A DNA stretch of 64,000 nucleotides. Origin: Reclinomonas americana ATCC 50394. Lineage: Eukaryota > Jakobida > Jakobea > Jakobida. Shown in pieces: positions 50,405-62,179 of the stretch (position 1 is the first letter of the stretch; each line of letters starts with the position of its first letter). Under the pieces are notes generated by a model. It had not been told where the DNA came from and ran no database searches. It worked only from the letters and a program-made list of their open reading frames with translations. Where the stretch lies: positions 42,434-106,433 of the forward strand of contig PS015309.1 of assembly GCA_048213135.1 (NCBI GenBank), given 5' to 3'. Made by a program: the position numbers and the translations under genes.

Positions 50405-50570
50405 GAGGACATAAACCCCAAGTACTTTTTTTGTGCCGTTTTGATAGTGCGCACTGCCAAGCTACTCAGGTTCGGCAACTATTGTAGGCAAATTCTTAAC
50501 ATGGTGTACTCTTCTCCTCATAGAGAGAGGCACACAGTTGTATAAAGCAAAGAGAAAAACCGGGAAAGGA

Positions 50571-51142
50571 TTACTCGCCACCACCACCACCACCAGCCGT
50601 GGCAGGCGGCGGCGCATCTGCAGCAGCCGAATCCTCCTGCTGCTGCGAGGCCAGCGCGGCCAGTCTCGCCTGCAACTGCTCCGACATGGTCTGCCCAAAC
50701 GACTCATCGATCTGCAACAGCAGCGAGTGGATGGTCTCAAATGGAGTCTCGCTGCCAGCCTGCACGAGAAGGAGTGAGTGCGTGTGAAATGCGAGCTCGC
50801 AGCGTGAGACCAGACACGCACCAGACGATAGCCCTGCACGGTGCCTTCGACGCGCACTTGCCGACCGCTCTTGAGCAGAATATCCGCAAAGTGCGGGTCC
50901 TCGCGGTCTTGCGCCGCCGCACTCACCACCTCACTGTGCGCAACAACAACGTTGGTGTTTCCGAACTCACACACACAGACACCCACTCTCTCCTCACACA
51001 CACACACACACCTGTCAATGAGATCCTGCAGCGCCAGTCGCACCTCGTCGAGCATCGAATCCTGCACAATCACCAGCTCATTCTGCTCGAGCTCGTCATC
51101 ATACGCATCGTCCTCGTAGACTCTTCGCGCATCCTCAGACAT
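50571..51142 (-). CDS. GSKIP-domain protein (GSK3-interacting / PKA-anchoring type)
   Basis: Start 51142: MSEDARRVYEDDAYDDELEQ, then DSMLDEVRLALQDLIDR. The second exon is ADILLKSGRQVRVEGTVQGY, the third ETPFETIHSLLLQIDESFG and MSEQLQARLAALASQQQED. The last part corresponds to human GSKIP '[20 protein letters not shown]...LLQRLEAL', which contains the GSK3-binding helix. The middle matches the beta-strand part of the domain. The C-terminal tail is Ala/Gly-rich; stop TAA at 50571-50573. Human GSKIP binds GSK3B and the PKA regulatory subunit; whether that holds here is unknown. Two introns, one with a CA/CT run. Confidence 0.78.
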
Positions 51143-51328
51143 TTCCTTGTGTGTGAGATGATTACCGACAAGACAGACAGAGATGGAAAGAGGGTGGAGG
51201 GGGGGTTAACGCTACTAAACAAGATAACAAACAAGGGAGAGGATAACAAAGGAGAGGAGAGCGCTCTCACGCGACTCTATTGATAATCGAACACGCGAGT
51301 CGCTGACAGATGGCGCGAAAATCGACGA

Positions 51329-52690
51329 ATGGACGACGTTGGTGCGTGGATCACGCCCCTCTCTCTCCCATCCATCCCTCTCTGTTCAACTCACGTCCCT
51401 CGTCCATTCTATTGCGTCAGCCGATGTGCATGTGGGCGTGGCGCTAGGACTGGGCGAGGTGACAACGTCGACGTTGGAGGAGCGACCAGAGTTTCGCGCC
51501 TTGCTGGAGCGACTGCAGGAGGTGCTGGTCGATCGCTCGTGCTTGCCAGTCGAGCAGCGAGAGGCACAGGACAAGGTCTGTGTGTGTGCGTGTCGGGCAG
51601 AGTCTCGCAACTGATGATCATCATTTGTTGTTGTTGGCGGTGATGAGACAGCTGCGACAGCAGGTGGACAGTGAGCGACTGGCCTTCCTGCGGCACTCGT
51701 TGCTGTTGAGTCAGTTGGAGGATGCGGCATTGGCGGTGGGCGGAGGCAGTGGCGAGGGCGTGGATGACAAGTCCAAGGCGCCAGTGGTGCTGCAGGCGTT
51801 GGCGCGCGCTGCGGCGGCGCACTTGACGCGGGTGCGGGAGCGGGCGCTGCATGCGGCACGAGCACCGCACTCGTCGGTGGTGCACTTGTTGGATGTGACA
51901 CCGCAGGTACGTGTGTGTCTGTCTCTGTGTGCTTGATTGGCGAAGAGGTGACACGGCGGTGCAGGCGTTGCAGAATGCGCGGCTCGGTGGTGCCGAGGAC
52001 TCGCCCGTCTCGGTGGTGAGCCAGGCGGTGGAGCGGCGGTTGCGGCGGCACCTGATGGCACTGGCCAGCTTCACCGCCGAGGACGATGCTGAAGTGAGCT
52101 CGCGCCACCCTCTACCTCCCTCCCTCCCTCTGGTGCTCAGCACCCCCCCTCCACAGAACTCCAAGCTGATGCTCTCCAAGGCACGCCAGCTGCCACAACT
52201 GGTGCGCCAGTGGCAGACGCGGCTGCAGGTGGCACGCGAGCGGCTGGCCCAGAGGCGACACGTCACGCGGCAGCTGCTGCTGGCGCAGGTCGAGCTCACC
52301 GCCAAGTGTGTGGCGGCGGCTGGCGAAGTGCTGGTGCGACACCGTCTCCCGCCACACGGATTGCGCTTCCGACACGACGAACTGTGGCAAGAGTGGCTGG
52401 TGGAGCGCTTCCGTGCCATGACGCTCAAGCTGGGCGTGCTCAAGTACGAGTACCTGCGCGACACGTACACGGTGGAGAGCGTGCAAGCGCTAGCCAAGAT
52501 ACGCGACCGTGTCATGGCGCGCGTACGCTCCGTCCGCCGCTCGGTGGAGGAGCGTGAGGATGCACTGGAAAAGTACCGGCGAGCCAGCGATGCCGACCCG
52601 GCATTCGCCCAGATCGCCCAGGAATACGGTCACACACTCGAGCAGATCCAGGAGAAGGAGTGGGCGCTGCGTGAGCTCGACAAGCGGTAA
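51329..52690 (+). CDS. HAUS4: HAUS augmin-like complex subunit 4
   Basis: Part of augmin, which recruits gamma-tubulin to existing microtubules to branch new ones in the spindle. The first exon is only MDDV (ATG 51329), spliced to ADVHVGVALGLGEVTTSTLE. Then LERLQEVLVDRSCLPVEQRE, VDSERLAFLRHSLLLSQLED, AVERRLRRHLMALASFTAED, LPQLVRQWQTRLQVARERLA, TLKLGVLKYEYLRDTYT, FAQIAQEYGHTLEQIQEKEW and ALRELDKR (stop 52688-52690). The C-terminal block matches HAUS4 (KL.ILE.E.L.DTYT.E....L..IR...; LVREY..L...IENK.WAL.E). The upstream alternative ATG at 51310 does not keep frame across the first intron. Confidence 0.83.
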
Positions 52691-52763
52691 AGAGAAAACA
52701 AAATGTATACTGCAGCAAAAAAAGCCGTGATCTCCCCACCGCCACACCCGCCTCTGCCCGTGC

Positions 52764-53637
52764 TCACACCCCCAATGACAGGCGCGTGAACTGCGAAAAG
52801 TCGACACGCGTAGCATCACGCAGCGTCGCCACCAGCTCCTGCAGCTCTTCCGCATTGCACAAGAACTGCACACCGCCCTCCGACGTCTCCAGCTCAATCG
52901 TGTACAACTGCAGTCCGCAGTGAGCGCGCCTCCACACACCTGCACGCCAAGCAAGCACACGCAAGCACGCAACTGGTCGCGCATCAATCGCCTGCGTCGA
53001 GTCACGCGTGTAGTGATCCAGTCGCCACCGCACACCACGCAGTTGCGGCAGTCCCGTCGTTCCCACCGCCGACAGCCGCTCACGAATCTGTGCCAGATGT
53101 GCATCAAAGGCCGACACCACCGCCGCCTGTCGCTCACCCGTCACACCCGCCTCCTCCAACGCCGATCTTTTTGTGTGTCTCCAAAAGATGAGCAACACGA
53201 ATTGATCCGAGCGCATCATCCACCAGACTCACCCCAGATCGAGTGAATGCACACTGCGCTTTGCCGCCTGTGTGTACAACGCCAGCAGTCCCGCATGCGC
53301 TGCCTTGACCAGCACTCTCTGCTCATCGCTCACACCTCCGCCTGTGCGTGAACATGTCAACACTCACACACACGCGCGCGCTCTCTCTCTCTCTATGCAC
53401 GCAACCCAACACATCCTCCAGCAGCTCGCCACGCGCAGCGGCCGACGAGGCCAATGCACGCGCCGAGGCCTCGGCCACTTGCCGCACATGCGCCGCACTG
53501 AGCGAGCTCAGTGTGACCAGCGCAGCACGCTGTGACTCACTGACCAGCGGGCCTCCTCCCGCCACTGATGCACCAGCTCCACCTACTGCTGCAGCAGCTG
53601 ACGATGATGATGAACCAGCGCCGGCTGCTGAGGCCAT
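52764..53637 (-). CDS. COMMD3: COMM domain-containing protein 3
   Basis: Subunit of the COMMD/CCDC22/CCDC93 (Commander) assembly that helps recycle membrane cargo from endosomes. Start 53637: MASAAGAGSSSSSAAAAVGG, then LVTLSSLSAAHVRQVAEASA. Later exons: GVSDEQRVLVKAAHAGLLAL, RSALEEAGVTGERQAAVVSA, the COMM domain start PQLRGVRWRLDHYT (family: P.. .V.WRLDY), YTIELETSEGGVQFLCNAEE and LQELVATLRDATR, ending SLGV. The FxCNxEELQxLVxxLK-type ending is diagnostic. Four introns. The start codon is only 20 bases from a 20-N gap. Confidence 0.88.
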
Positions 53638-53657
53638 TATATGTGCAAAGATAAGAT

Positions 53658-53682
53658 NNNNNNNNNNNNNNNNNNNNAGTAC

Positions 53683-53734
<52 letters not shown>
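53658..53734. repeat. 20-N gap next to a long (CT)n microsatellite
   Basis: 53658-53677 are N; 53684-53734 are a near-perfect CT repeat. It sits in the last visible intron of the IscA-type gene, next to the COMMD3 start. It looks like an unresolved or collapsed repeat. Confidence 0.92.
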
Positions 53735-53740
<6 letters not shown>

Positions 53741-53743
53741 TAC

Positions 53744-54382
53744 CAGGTCGCGTTGCACAAAATCTATGGTGGCTCCCTTGAGGAAGGGTTCGCTGGCGCT
53801 GTCGACCACAATCTTGGCGCCGTTCTTCTCCAACACTCTGCGTTGTTGTTGTTGCGCATTCAGCAACAACAACACTCACTTGCAGGCACGAGCGACGCTC
53901 ACCGATCGCCCTCTTTGACCATTGTATCCTCGCGAATGTCGTACTGGAAGCCCGAGCAGCCGCCAAACACCACGCCCACTCGCAAGTACACTTCGTCGCC
54001 AGTGGGAGTGGCAGGAGAAGAGCGCACCTCGTTGGCCAGCTGATCATTGATGAAACGAATGCGCTGTTGTGCATGTGTCACACAACGTCATCGCACGCTG
54101 ACAAGTGTGTGTGTGAGAGTGAGTGCGTACCTTGACACACGCATCGGTGACGTTGAGTAGTAGTGGTGCGGTTGATGACTGTGATTGTGCTGGTGGTGGT
54201 GGTGGTGGCGACGATGTTGATTGTGATGCTGATGCGTCGTCGTCAATCACTCGTCGTGTGCCGGAGAGTGTGGAGGCTAACCGGAGCCACGAGGAGTGTG
54301 CGTTGGTGAGTGACTGACTGGAGGCAGGCCTGCGCGTTGTCTGCCACGATCTCGCAGCGAGGGCGGAGAGCAACGGGAGCAT
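53744..54382 (-). CDS. ISCA2: Mitochondrial IscA-type iron-sulfur assembly protein (ISCA2-like; C-terminus not visible)
   Basis: A-type Fe-S cluster assembly factor. Start 54382: MLPLLSALAARSWQTTRRPA, an Arg/Ser-rich amphipathic leader fitting mitochondrial import. After a Pro/Ser linker the domain begins LLLNVTDACVK, then RIRFINDQLANEV, VYLRVGVVFGGCSGFQYDI (first cluster Cys in GGCSGF) and REDTMVKEGDR. The last visible exon is VLEKNGAKIVVDSASEPFLK and GATIDFVQRDL. Its donor is at 53743. The final exon, expected to hold the conserved CxC with NP.....CGCG, is not found: only a CT repeat, 20 N and the COMMD3 start follow. ISCA2 rather than ISCA1 is suggested by 'GA.IDFVQRDL' and the leader. Confidence 0.82.
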
Positions 54383-54572
54383 CTTGCGCTCTCTCTCTCT
54401 GTGAAATTGGATGAGGTGTGTGGGACGAACTTCTTTGCGCCTGTCCACGCTGGAACGAAAAAAGGCAGCAACGCGCGCGGATCAGGAGGGTCAACAATCG
54501 AGCTTGGCTGGGCGGCGATGCTGGGCAGCGATCTTCGAGTGACCTCGCGAAGTTCTAGATCCACGACCGGAA

Positions 54573-55384
54573 TTGCCAATCAATGAGATGCATGTGATCG
54601 GTTTCGGCAAGGAGCTGCAAGCAGCAATCGACGTTCGCTTTGCGAGAGTTGAGGTCAGTCACGCTGTGACGATCCAGGGTCGACGGACCGAAGCGGATGC
54701 CGTGGAGATCGCAAGATATTGGCAGAGACTTCGAACTGAACAACCAATCCGAAATCCTTCTTTGTACACCGTCAGCACGGCAATGTCGAGACGCGCGGAG
54801 GAGGATGAGGACACAGACATCACTCTATGATCGCAAGGGTGTGCTCGTCATTGCCGGCGGTGCCGCTTCGATTTCCCCCGTATGCGAGTTGTCCAGTTTT
54901 GCGATTCGAATTCACAACTTGTGATGCAACTCGCTTCCGTGCACGCTTTCAACCAACGCCATCCCGCCACCTCTCCTCTTCGCCCCTCTCCCTCTTCCCC
55001 CACCTCCCTCACCTGCTCACCACACTCCCCGTCTTGCACCGCAACCAATCGGCATACCAAAAGTTCGTCCGAGATTGTGTGCTCTGTTTCGCGCCGAGTT
55101 CCCATTGTCTCGAGTCTGTGTAGTTGTGTGGAGCAAAGGCTACTATCCCCGTGCACCCCTAGACGCCTATCCAGCACCTCTCTCCCCTCCGTCTCTGCGT
55201 GTCTCTCGCAGCGTCTCTCCCTCCCTGCCCTCTTACCCCTGTCAAAGAAGGTACGCACATTCAGTGTCTCGGTGTGTGGGTTGTGTGTGTATGTGTGTCT
55301 CGACTTCACACACACTCACTCACTCATGTTTCGTACAGCTGTGAGAGCGTGTGCGTGTGTGTGTGTGCGTGTGTGTGAGCCCTC
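54573..55384 (+). other. Unresolved stretch with possible small gene, plus strand
   Basis: An ATG at 54588 opens MHVIGFGKELQAAIDVRFAR, then TEADAVEIARYWQRLRTEQP and NPSLYT. Removing a possible intron (GTCAGCACGG...GACACAG) would join TSLYDRKGVLVIAGGA. The pattern faintly recalls the N-terminal part of Nudix proteins of the NUDT22 kind, but no Nudix box is visible and the downstream sequence to 55384 (C/T-rich, then TG-rich) could not be put in frame. Treated as uncertain. Confidence 0.25.
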
Positions 55385-58300
55385 ATGAGCGGAGCGACGC
55401 GAGTTCGTCAACAACCACAACCTCATGTGCGCTCTCAATCGGCCTCATCGCCCACTTCCTCGGCGCGTCGCTCAGTGACCACAGTGTCGGCCTCACAACG
55501 CAACGCACGACCGACAGTTGCGTTTCTCACATGTCGCTTTCCAACCCCCGAATGCTCATCATCGCCAATTGCATCTTCTCCGCGCGCAGAGTGTGACGCG
55601 CGCGCATCCTCCACTCTCCCCCAAGTCCTCCACCCGAGTGGCACCGATCGCACCCGACGTCACTGTCACTCCCGGGCAGAAGAGACGGCCATCGTCGTCG
55701 TCCACCATCGAGGCCTCGTCGCCCTCGTCGCCGGCTTCTGCATCTGCGTCGATGGTGGCCGCAGTGGCGGCCGCGGCCACGCTGCGTCGATCGTCTCTGC
55801 AGTTGCCACTGGGAGCGCTGGAGAGTGCAGGACTCGGTAGCCAGTCGCCACGTTCGCCCTCGGCTCCGCCGTCGGCACGATCGCAGTGCGCCACCTTCCG
55901 CTACCACTCGCCCGATCACCGCGGAGGCGCGGCTGTGACGGCCCCCGTGCAGCCACCCATGTCGTCGCGATACGGGTCACCGTCGCACTCGCCGCGAGCC
56001 TCGCTGAGTGGAACGCTGTCGTCGAGCACCATGGCCGTCGCCCGCCGTCTCGGTGTCAATGTCGACGAGGCGCAGTTCATGGAGGTTTGTGGCAATGATC
56101 CCGACTCACGTAGTGCTGCACGCGAAGGAGAGGAAGACAGAGAGAGAGAGAGAGAGCTGTGCCACTGACCATGTTGTGCGTTGATAATGATCGTGATCGT
56201 CGGAGAATCCACCGAGGCTGGGCCACCGGCGTTGTGCTTTTGTTATCCTTCTCTCTCTGCATGCCATGCTCATCATGTTTGTTTGTGTTGGCGATAGGAT
56301 GTGCGCAAGACGGTGGTGCGGTTGAAGAGCTTGCCGAACAGCACGACCTACGTGGAGGATTCGGTGCAGTTTTTGGTCGAAGCCGCCAAGGAGAGCGACC
56401 ATCACCGAGTGATTATGCGTGAGCTGGGCACCTTGGAGGTGCTCGTCTCTCTGCTTCGTCACCACGGTACCAATGTCCAGTCGCTGGCCGCCGAGGCGCT
56501 GATGCTGCTTGGTGCGTGTGTGTTGTCCTCAGTTTCGCACATGCATGATTTGTCCGATCCTGAACCGATGCAATGTCGTCTTGTGTTGCAGCGAACAACA
56601 AGGGCAACCGCGACCGCATTCGCGAGGTCAATGGCATTCAGCCGCTCATTAATTTGCTGAGCAAGGAGTATGCGGTGTTGCCGGCCGCCATGGCGCTGCG
56701 CAATTTGTCTACTTCGTCGGAGAATCAGGTAAAGAAATGCCACTGCAGCACGTCTGATCCTTGTCGACTGTTGCTCATCAACCTGCGCCACAGCTCCGCA
56801 TCTACCAGTACGACGGCGTGGAGCCGCTCATTCGGCTGCTGCGACATGTGGATCCGCGCGTGCAGGAGCAAGCGGCTGCGGCCGTGGCCAACTGTGGTTC
56901 GCATTCTTGTCCCCAAGCGTGTGTGTTTGTGTGTGTGCTGCAGTCGACTCAAATCGATCGCCTTGTCGCACACAGCGGCCAACTCGACAAACCAGGGTCT
57001 CATTCGTGACCTCGGCGGCGTTCCACTGCTGGTGAACCTGCTGGCAATCAAGAACTCGCGCATTCAGCGACAAGCGGCCATGGCACTGAAGCACCTGGCC
57101 GGCAACGAGGTCAACCGCGACCTTGTGCGCGACGCCGGCGCTGTGCCGCTGCTGATCGCCATTCTGCACGAGGGCAAGACACGAGCCAAGGCCATGGCGG
57201 CTGGTGCGCTCGGATTCTTGGCCTACGGCGAGCAGGTTTGTGTTTCTGTGTGTCGTGTTCATGCCTGATCATCATCACTCGTGCTGAATCATACAATCGG
57301 CGGGCGCAGACTCGCGAGCTCATCCGCATCCACGGTGGCGTGGCACCGCTGTGTACCATGCTGCAGTCGAGCAACGTCGATTGCCTTGAGCAGGCCACCA
57401 CCTGCATTGTCAACGTTTGTGAGTACTCATTCATTCCCTTGTGTGCTGATCACTCGCTGGTGCTGTTGCTAACTGCTGCCGCCAATCGCCGAACAGCTCT
57501 GAACAAGACCAACCGCCACCTGATTCGCGAGTGCAAGGGCATCGAGAGCCTCATTCGCCTGTTGATGAGCTCGAACGCCACGGTGCAGGAGAATGCTGCG
57601 TGGGCGCTGAAGAACCTCGGTATGTGAATTCCCCTGTCAGTACGATGGCAAGCTCCTCCAGCATGACACTCATGCTTTGTCCCCCCTCGCAACAGCCATG
57701 ACACGCGCCAACCAGGACCACATTCGCGAGAATGGCGGCTTGGAGGTGATGTTGGACCTGCTGGAGACGGAGAATCACGAGCTGCTCTCACATCTGGTGT
57801 GGGGTCTCACCAATCTCAGTTGCGTCTCTATCTTTATTCTGTACCCATGGCCCTGTGACACGCCCGTGTATCTAGTTCTGACCGCTCGCTCGTGTATGCA
57901 GCCATCAACAAGTACAACCAAGACGAGATTCCGCGTCTTGACGGCATCCGCCCGCTGTTGCAGCTGCTGTCGCACGAGCGTGATGATGTGGTGGAGAAGG
58001 CCGCGTGGACGCTGACCAACCTGTCGGTCAGTGTGGAGAACCGCGACAAGATTCGTCTGGAGGGTGGCATTCCGCCCTTGATCACACTGCTGGCGCACCC
58101 GAACGCCAAGGTCAGTGCAGTGTTTGCGGGGACAAGGAGAGTCTCTCTGTGTTCTCCTCGCTGACTCTCTTTTGCAGTGCGTGGAGAAGGCGGTGGCCGC
58201 ACTCAGCAATCTGGCCACACGGAAGCCATGCCGCGAAGCCATTCGTAAGAACGGCGGCATTCCACCGCTGGTCGAACTGCTCGACTCGAACATTCCGGAG

Positions 58301-59635
58301 CTGCTGTGCGGGGCTGCCGGCACACTGGCCAATATGGGTGAGTGGCACGAGTCACGACTGTTGCATTGCACGAGGACACGCATCTCATCTCTGTGTCATC
58401 GTGTCTGTGTGCGCAGCGAGCAAGCACGATGTGAATCGCGAGGCAATCCGCGCCGAGGGAGCTGTCGGTCGCCTGTTGCAGTTGCTCGGTCACGTGGATA
58501 GCATGGTCCGCACCGAGGCGTTTGCCGCGCTGCGCAACCTGTCTCGTTGCGTTCACTCTGTCTGTCGTGTGCCAATGTGTTTACTCGGGGAAGCTCACCG
58601 ACCCGTGCCATGCGTGCAGTGGGTGAGGCCTTCAATCGCGCGCTGCAAAAGTTCGTCATGATCCCCGTCGGCCCCGACACGTTTGCCGAGTTGGGTCAGG
58701 CGGTGGCCGAGTATGAGCACGCCGCTGAGGATCTCGACGCGGCGGCGTTGTTGGAGATGCTGGTGGCACGGCATGGTGGTGAGTGTGATGATGATACACG
58801 CTGTCAGTGCCTGTTTGGCTTGTCTCACGATTGATTTGCAGGCACACCCGATCCACAATTGCTGGCCGAGTACCACCGCGTGGCGCAAATGCCAGCGCCG
58901 TCGACTGCTCAGCACTCTCGCTCTTTCTCCGACATCACCGGCACCACACTGTCGGTGCGCCCGGTGCCTCGTGACGACAGCCGACGTGCGTACCAGCTGC
59001 AGTACGCGCAGCAGCACCACGATTCGGTGTCGGTGCAGTCGGACAGTCCACCACGAGCGACCGTGACCAGCATTGATTTCCCCGAATCGTCGTCCACACC
59101 ACCACCACCTCCACCGCCACCACAGTCGGAATCAGCACGCATTGTGCAACCGCACCAGGGTGGCAGCCCACGCAGTGGGTCTGCTGGGCGACCACAGCCG
59201 GCGTCCTTCAATCTCCCGCAAGTGCCTGGCTCACGATGTGCGTGCCTCTCTCTCTCTCTCTCCCCCGATTGTCACATTCAACTGACGTTTGTTCAATGCA
59301 CAGCGTCACCGCCGCGCATCCCCAGCGCACCTGGCTCCACCTCGTCGCTCGGCATGAGTGACGACACGGGCGCTCACGACTTCGATCACGACAGCTCAGG
59401 CGACGATCTGGTGCGCTCGATCGCCCCACCACGGCAGTCAGCGTTCTCCACCCATACCACCACCACCACCACCACGACAACCACGGCTGCGGCGCCGCCC
59501 ATTGTGCCTCCACTGGTCGGCTGGGGAGCTTCATCGNNNNNNNNNNNNNNNNNNNNACACCCACCCACCATCATCACCACCGTCAACCCCTCTCAGCACG
59601 ACCACGCCAACGCAGGTCGTGCAATTTTGATATGA
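55385..59635 (+). CDS. Large armadillo-repeat protein with disordered ends
   Basis: ATG 55385: MSGATRVRQQPQPHVRSQSA, a Ser/Arg-rich start; exon 2 begins SVTRAHPPLSPKSSTRVAPI and carries many SP sites. From about 56300 there are roughly eleven ARM repeats: VRKTVVRLKSLPNSTTYVED, TNVQSLAAEALMLL, AAMALRNLSTSSENQ, VQEQAAAAVANC, IQRQAAMALKHLAGNEVNRD, KAMAAGALGFLAYGEQ, VQENAAWALKNLAMTRANQD, VEKAAWTLTNLSVSVENRDK, VEKAVAALSNLATRKPCREA, GAAGTLANMASKHDVN, VRTEAFAALRNLS. After them come FNRALQKFVMIPVGPDTFAE and a Ser/Pro-rich tail with poly-Pro and ten Thr. A 20-N gap precedes the final HPPTIITTVNPSQHDHANAG and stop 59635. ARM repeats of the Vac8/beta-catenin kind are clear; the partner is unknown. Confidence 0.82.
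59537..59556. other. Assembly gap (20 N) in the ARM gene
   Basis: 20 N between WGASS and HPPTII, flanked by CAC/ACC-rich repeats. Frame across it is not assured. Confidence 0.9.
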
Positions 59636-59835
59636 CGGTGGTCGTGTGGTGCTTGCTGGAAGTTGTACTACCTCTTTGTGTTGCTGCCTCTTTTTTGCCT
59701 CCTCCTCCTCCATAACCTCCCACCCTCAAACAAAAGAATTGCCAGAAAGAACCTCCTGTCGCCCACCATTGTTAGAGCGTCGTCAGTGTACCACGATACT
59801 TCTTGTCCTTGACATCATAATCATCACAAGGAAAA

Positions 59836-62179
59836 ATGCTTCTCTTGCGCACATTGCGTCGCTCACTGGCACGTTCGTGTCATTGCTTTCGTCACTCCCA
59901 TCGCTTTTGTCTCACTCGTGCCACACAGTCGACGAGCAGCAATGTGATGCGCGACACGCCCGATGCCTTCCTGCAGAACGTGATGAAGCACAACGGATTG
60001 CATCGCGCCATGCTTGCATTTGATCACGAAACGCGTCGTGTGGTTCCCTCACATCCCGCGCTGCAAGTCGTCGCCGACTGGATGATGAATGACCCGGTGG
60101 ACTACAAGCAGGTGGGCTCAGCAACACATGCATGCATGCGTGAGTGTGTGTGCGAGAGAGAGAGATGCGCTGATTCTCTCTCTCTCTCCTCTGTCGCAGC
60201 ACGAGGCCATCTTCCTGGAAATCGGGCGAGAATCCGGTGCTCTTCTCGGCTCCTTCTTGTGGTGGACGAAGCGTGGTCAGGGTTGTGGTGGCATTCGCTA
60301 TCGCTCCTACACCAGGTTGGTGCTGTCTCCTGTCTCGTCCCTTCCTCTTTGTCTCTGTGGCTCACGAAGAATTGCAGCCTGGAGGAGTACCTGCGCGACG
60401 GCATGCGACTGGCCACTGGAATGGGCCAGAAGAGCGCCCTCGCCGGTCTGTGGTGGGGCGGTGGCAAAGGTATGTAGTCGAAGGTGGGGAGGGAGGGAGA
60501 GAGAACTTGTCCACGCTCGAGCTCATATCATGTGCCTGCTTGCAGGCGTCATTCCCATGCTGTCGTCGCACTCGGACAAGTTCCTCGACCGTGGATTCCG
60601 TGATGCGTTGTTCCGAGACTAGTTGAGTGGTGACAGCATTTCTCTGTGTTGCTTGACGTGCGCCGTGCCTCACTCTCGCTGCAGCGGTCGTTTCCTGACG
60701 GGCACACAGGGTGCCTACGTGGCTGCTGAGGATGCTGGTGTGCTCATCCCCACAGCTGCCTGCCGTGCGTGTCTCATGACTCACTTATGTGCTCGTGTGC
60801 ACAGGCGTCAACGTGGAAGACGTCGATGTGGTGTTCTCACAGACTCGTCACACGACGTGCATCTCACCGCGCCTGGGTGGCTCCGGCAACCCGTCAGTAC
60901 CCACAGCTCAGGTGACTCCCTGTGCGAGACAGGCGGTTTTTTTGCGATGCCTACTCAATTCGCCAACCGCCTGCGTACACGCAGGGCATTGTGTGTGCGA
61001 TGGAGGGTGCGCTGCAGTTCCTGAAGATGGGCAGTCTCGAAGGCAAGACTATCGCGGTTCAGGTCTGTGTCATGCTCGGCGTCACTATTTTGTACCACGA
61101 GTTGTTGTTGACGCGGTTCCACACACAGGGTGTCGGCAATGTGGGTCTGCCGCTGGTGGAGTTCCTGCTGGCCAAGGGTGTGAAGCGCATCGAGGCTGCC
61201 GAGACTGTGCCGCACCGACTGGAACAGGTGTGTCTGCAGCCGTGCTGGCGTCTCGCTCTCTCCGTCGTGCATCGTCTCTGACCGTGCACTCGCCACTGGC
61301 AGGCTGTGGAGAAAATCACCGACTCCCGCGTGCGATTCCGTCATGGTTGTTACTCCTCGCACTTTTTCTCCTGCATGCGCCATCGTGTGTTCTCATCAAC
61401 ACACAAACTATGCTGGGCAGTGACCACCAGCGACATGAGTATCTTGCACGAGGAGGTGGACATTGTGTCGCCGTGTGCCTTTGGTGGCGTCCTCAACCCC
61501 ACCACCATTCCTGGCATTCGGTTTGTGCGCTCTTGTGGCTCTCTACCTCAAACACGCGAGAACTTGACTTGCTGTGTACTGTAGGGCGAAGATTGTGTGC
61601 GGTGCGGCAAACAACCAGCTGCAGGATCCGCGGGGAGATGGAGAACTGGCGAAGCGCGGCATTGTGTACGTACCCGATTTCGTCGGCAACCGCATGGGCA
61701 TGTTGCGTGTGTGCAGCAGCGTGACCAGTTTCCTCTGTTTGTTTGTTCGTTGATCCTCACGTCACGCTTGTTGTACAGCGTGAACTGTGCCAATGAGCAG
61801 TACGGCTACGTGACACCGTCGTCGGAGGATCCGTCGTTTGCCCGTCACTTTGGTCGCGACTGGGAGGACTCGATCCAGAACACCACTCAGCGCGTTCTCG
61901 AGTTTCGTATGTGCCACACCCACTGTGCCGAGGCGCACACTCACTTCGCACTCTGTGATACAGGCTTGCCAAGCGCACTGGAACATCGCCGGCTGTCGCG
62001 GCCATTGTTGCGTCACTTTACTCACCCACTCACATACAGCTGCTTGGACTCATTGTTGCAATAACCAGTCGCTGGCCGACAAGGCCGCCAGCGTGCCGCA
62101 TCCGATTTGGGGCCACCGTGTGCGCCACATTATCGAGTCGCTGCGGAAGAACTCGTGGGCCAGCGCCGAGCGTTTGTGA
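59836..62179 (+). CDS. Leu/Phe/Val-type amino-acid dehydrogenase, probably mitochondrial
   Basis: NAD(P)-dependent oxidative deamination of an amino acid to a 2-oxo acid and ammonium. ATG 59836: MLLLRTLRRSLARSCHCFRH, an Arg-rich leader suggesting mitochondrial import. The catalytic domain shows MLAFDHETRRVVPSHPALQ, CGGIRYRSY, LRDGMRLATGMGQKSAL and WWGGGKGVIP (active-site Lys), then FLTGTQGAYVAAEDAGV, VVFSQTRHTTCISPRLGGSG and NPSVPTAQG. The Rossmann domain has AVQGVGNVGLPLVEFLLAKG, CAFGGVLNPTTIPGIRAKIV, CGAANNQLQDPRGDGELAKR and GIVYVPDFVGNRMG, then NCANEQYGY. Length (about 370-400 residues) and order fit leucine/phenylalanine/valine dehydrogenases better than glutamate dehydrogenases. About ten introns; stop 62177-62179. 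Substrate not decidable here. Confidence 0.85.
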
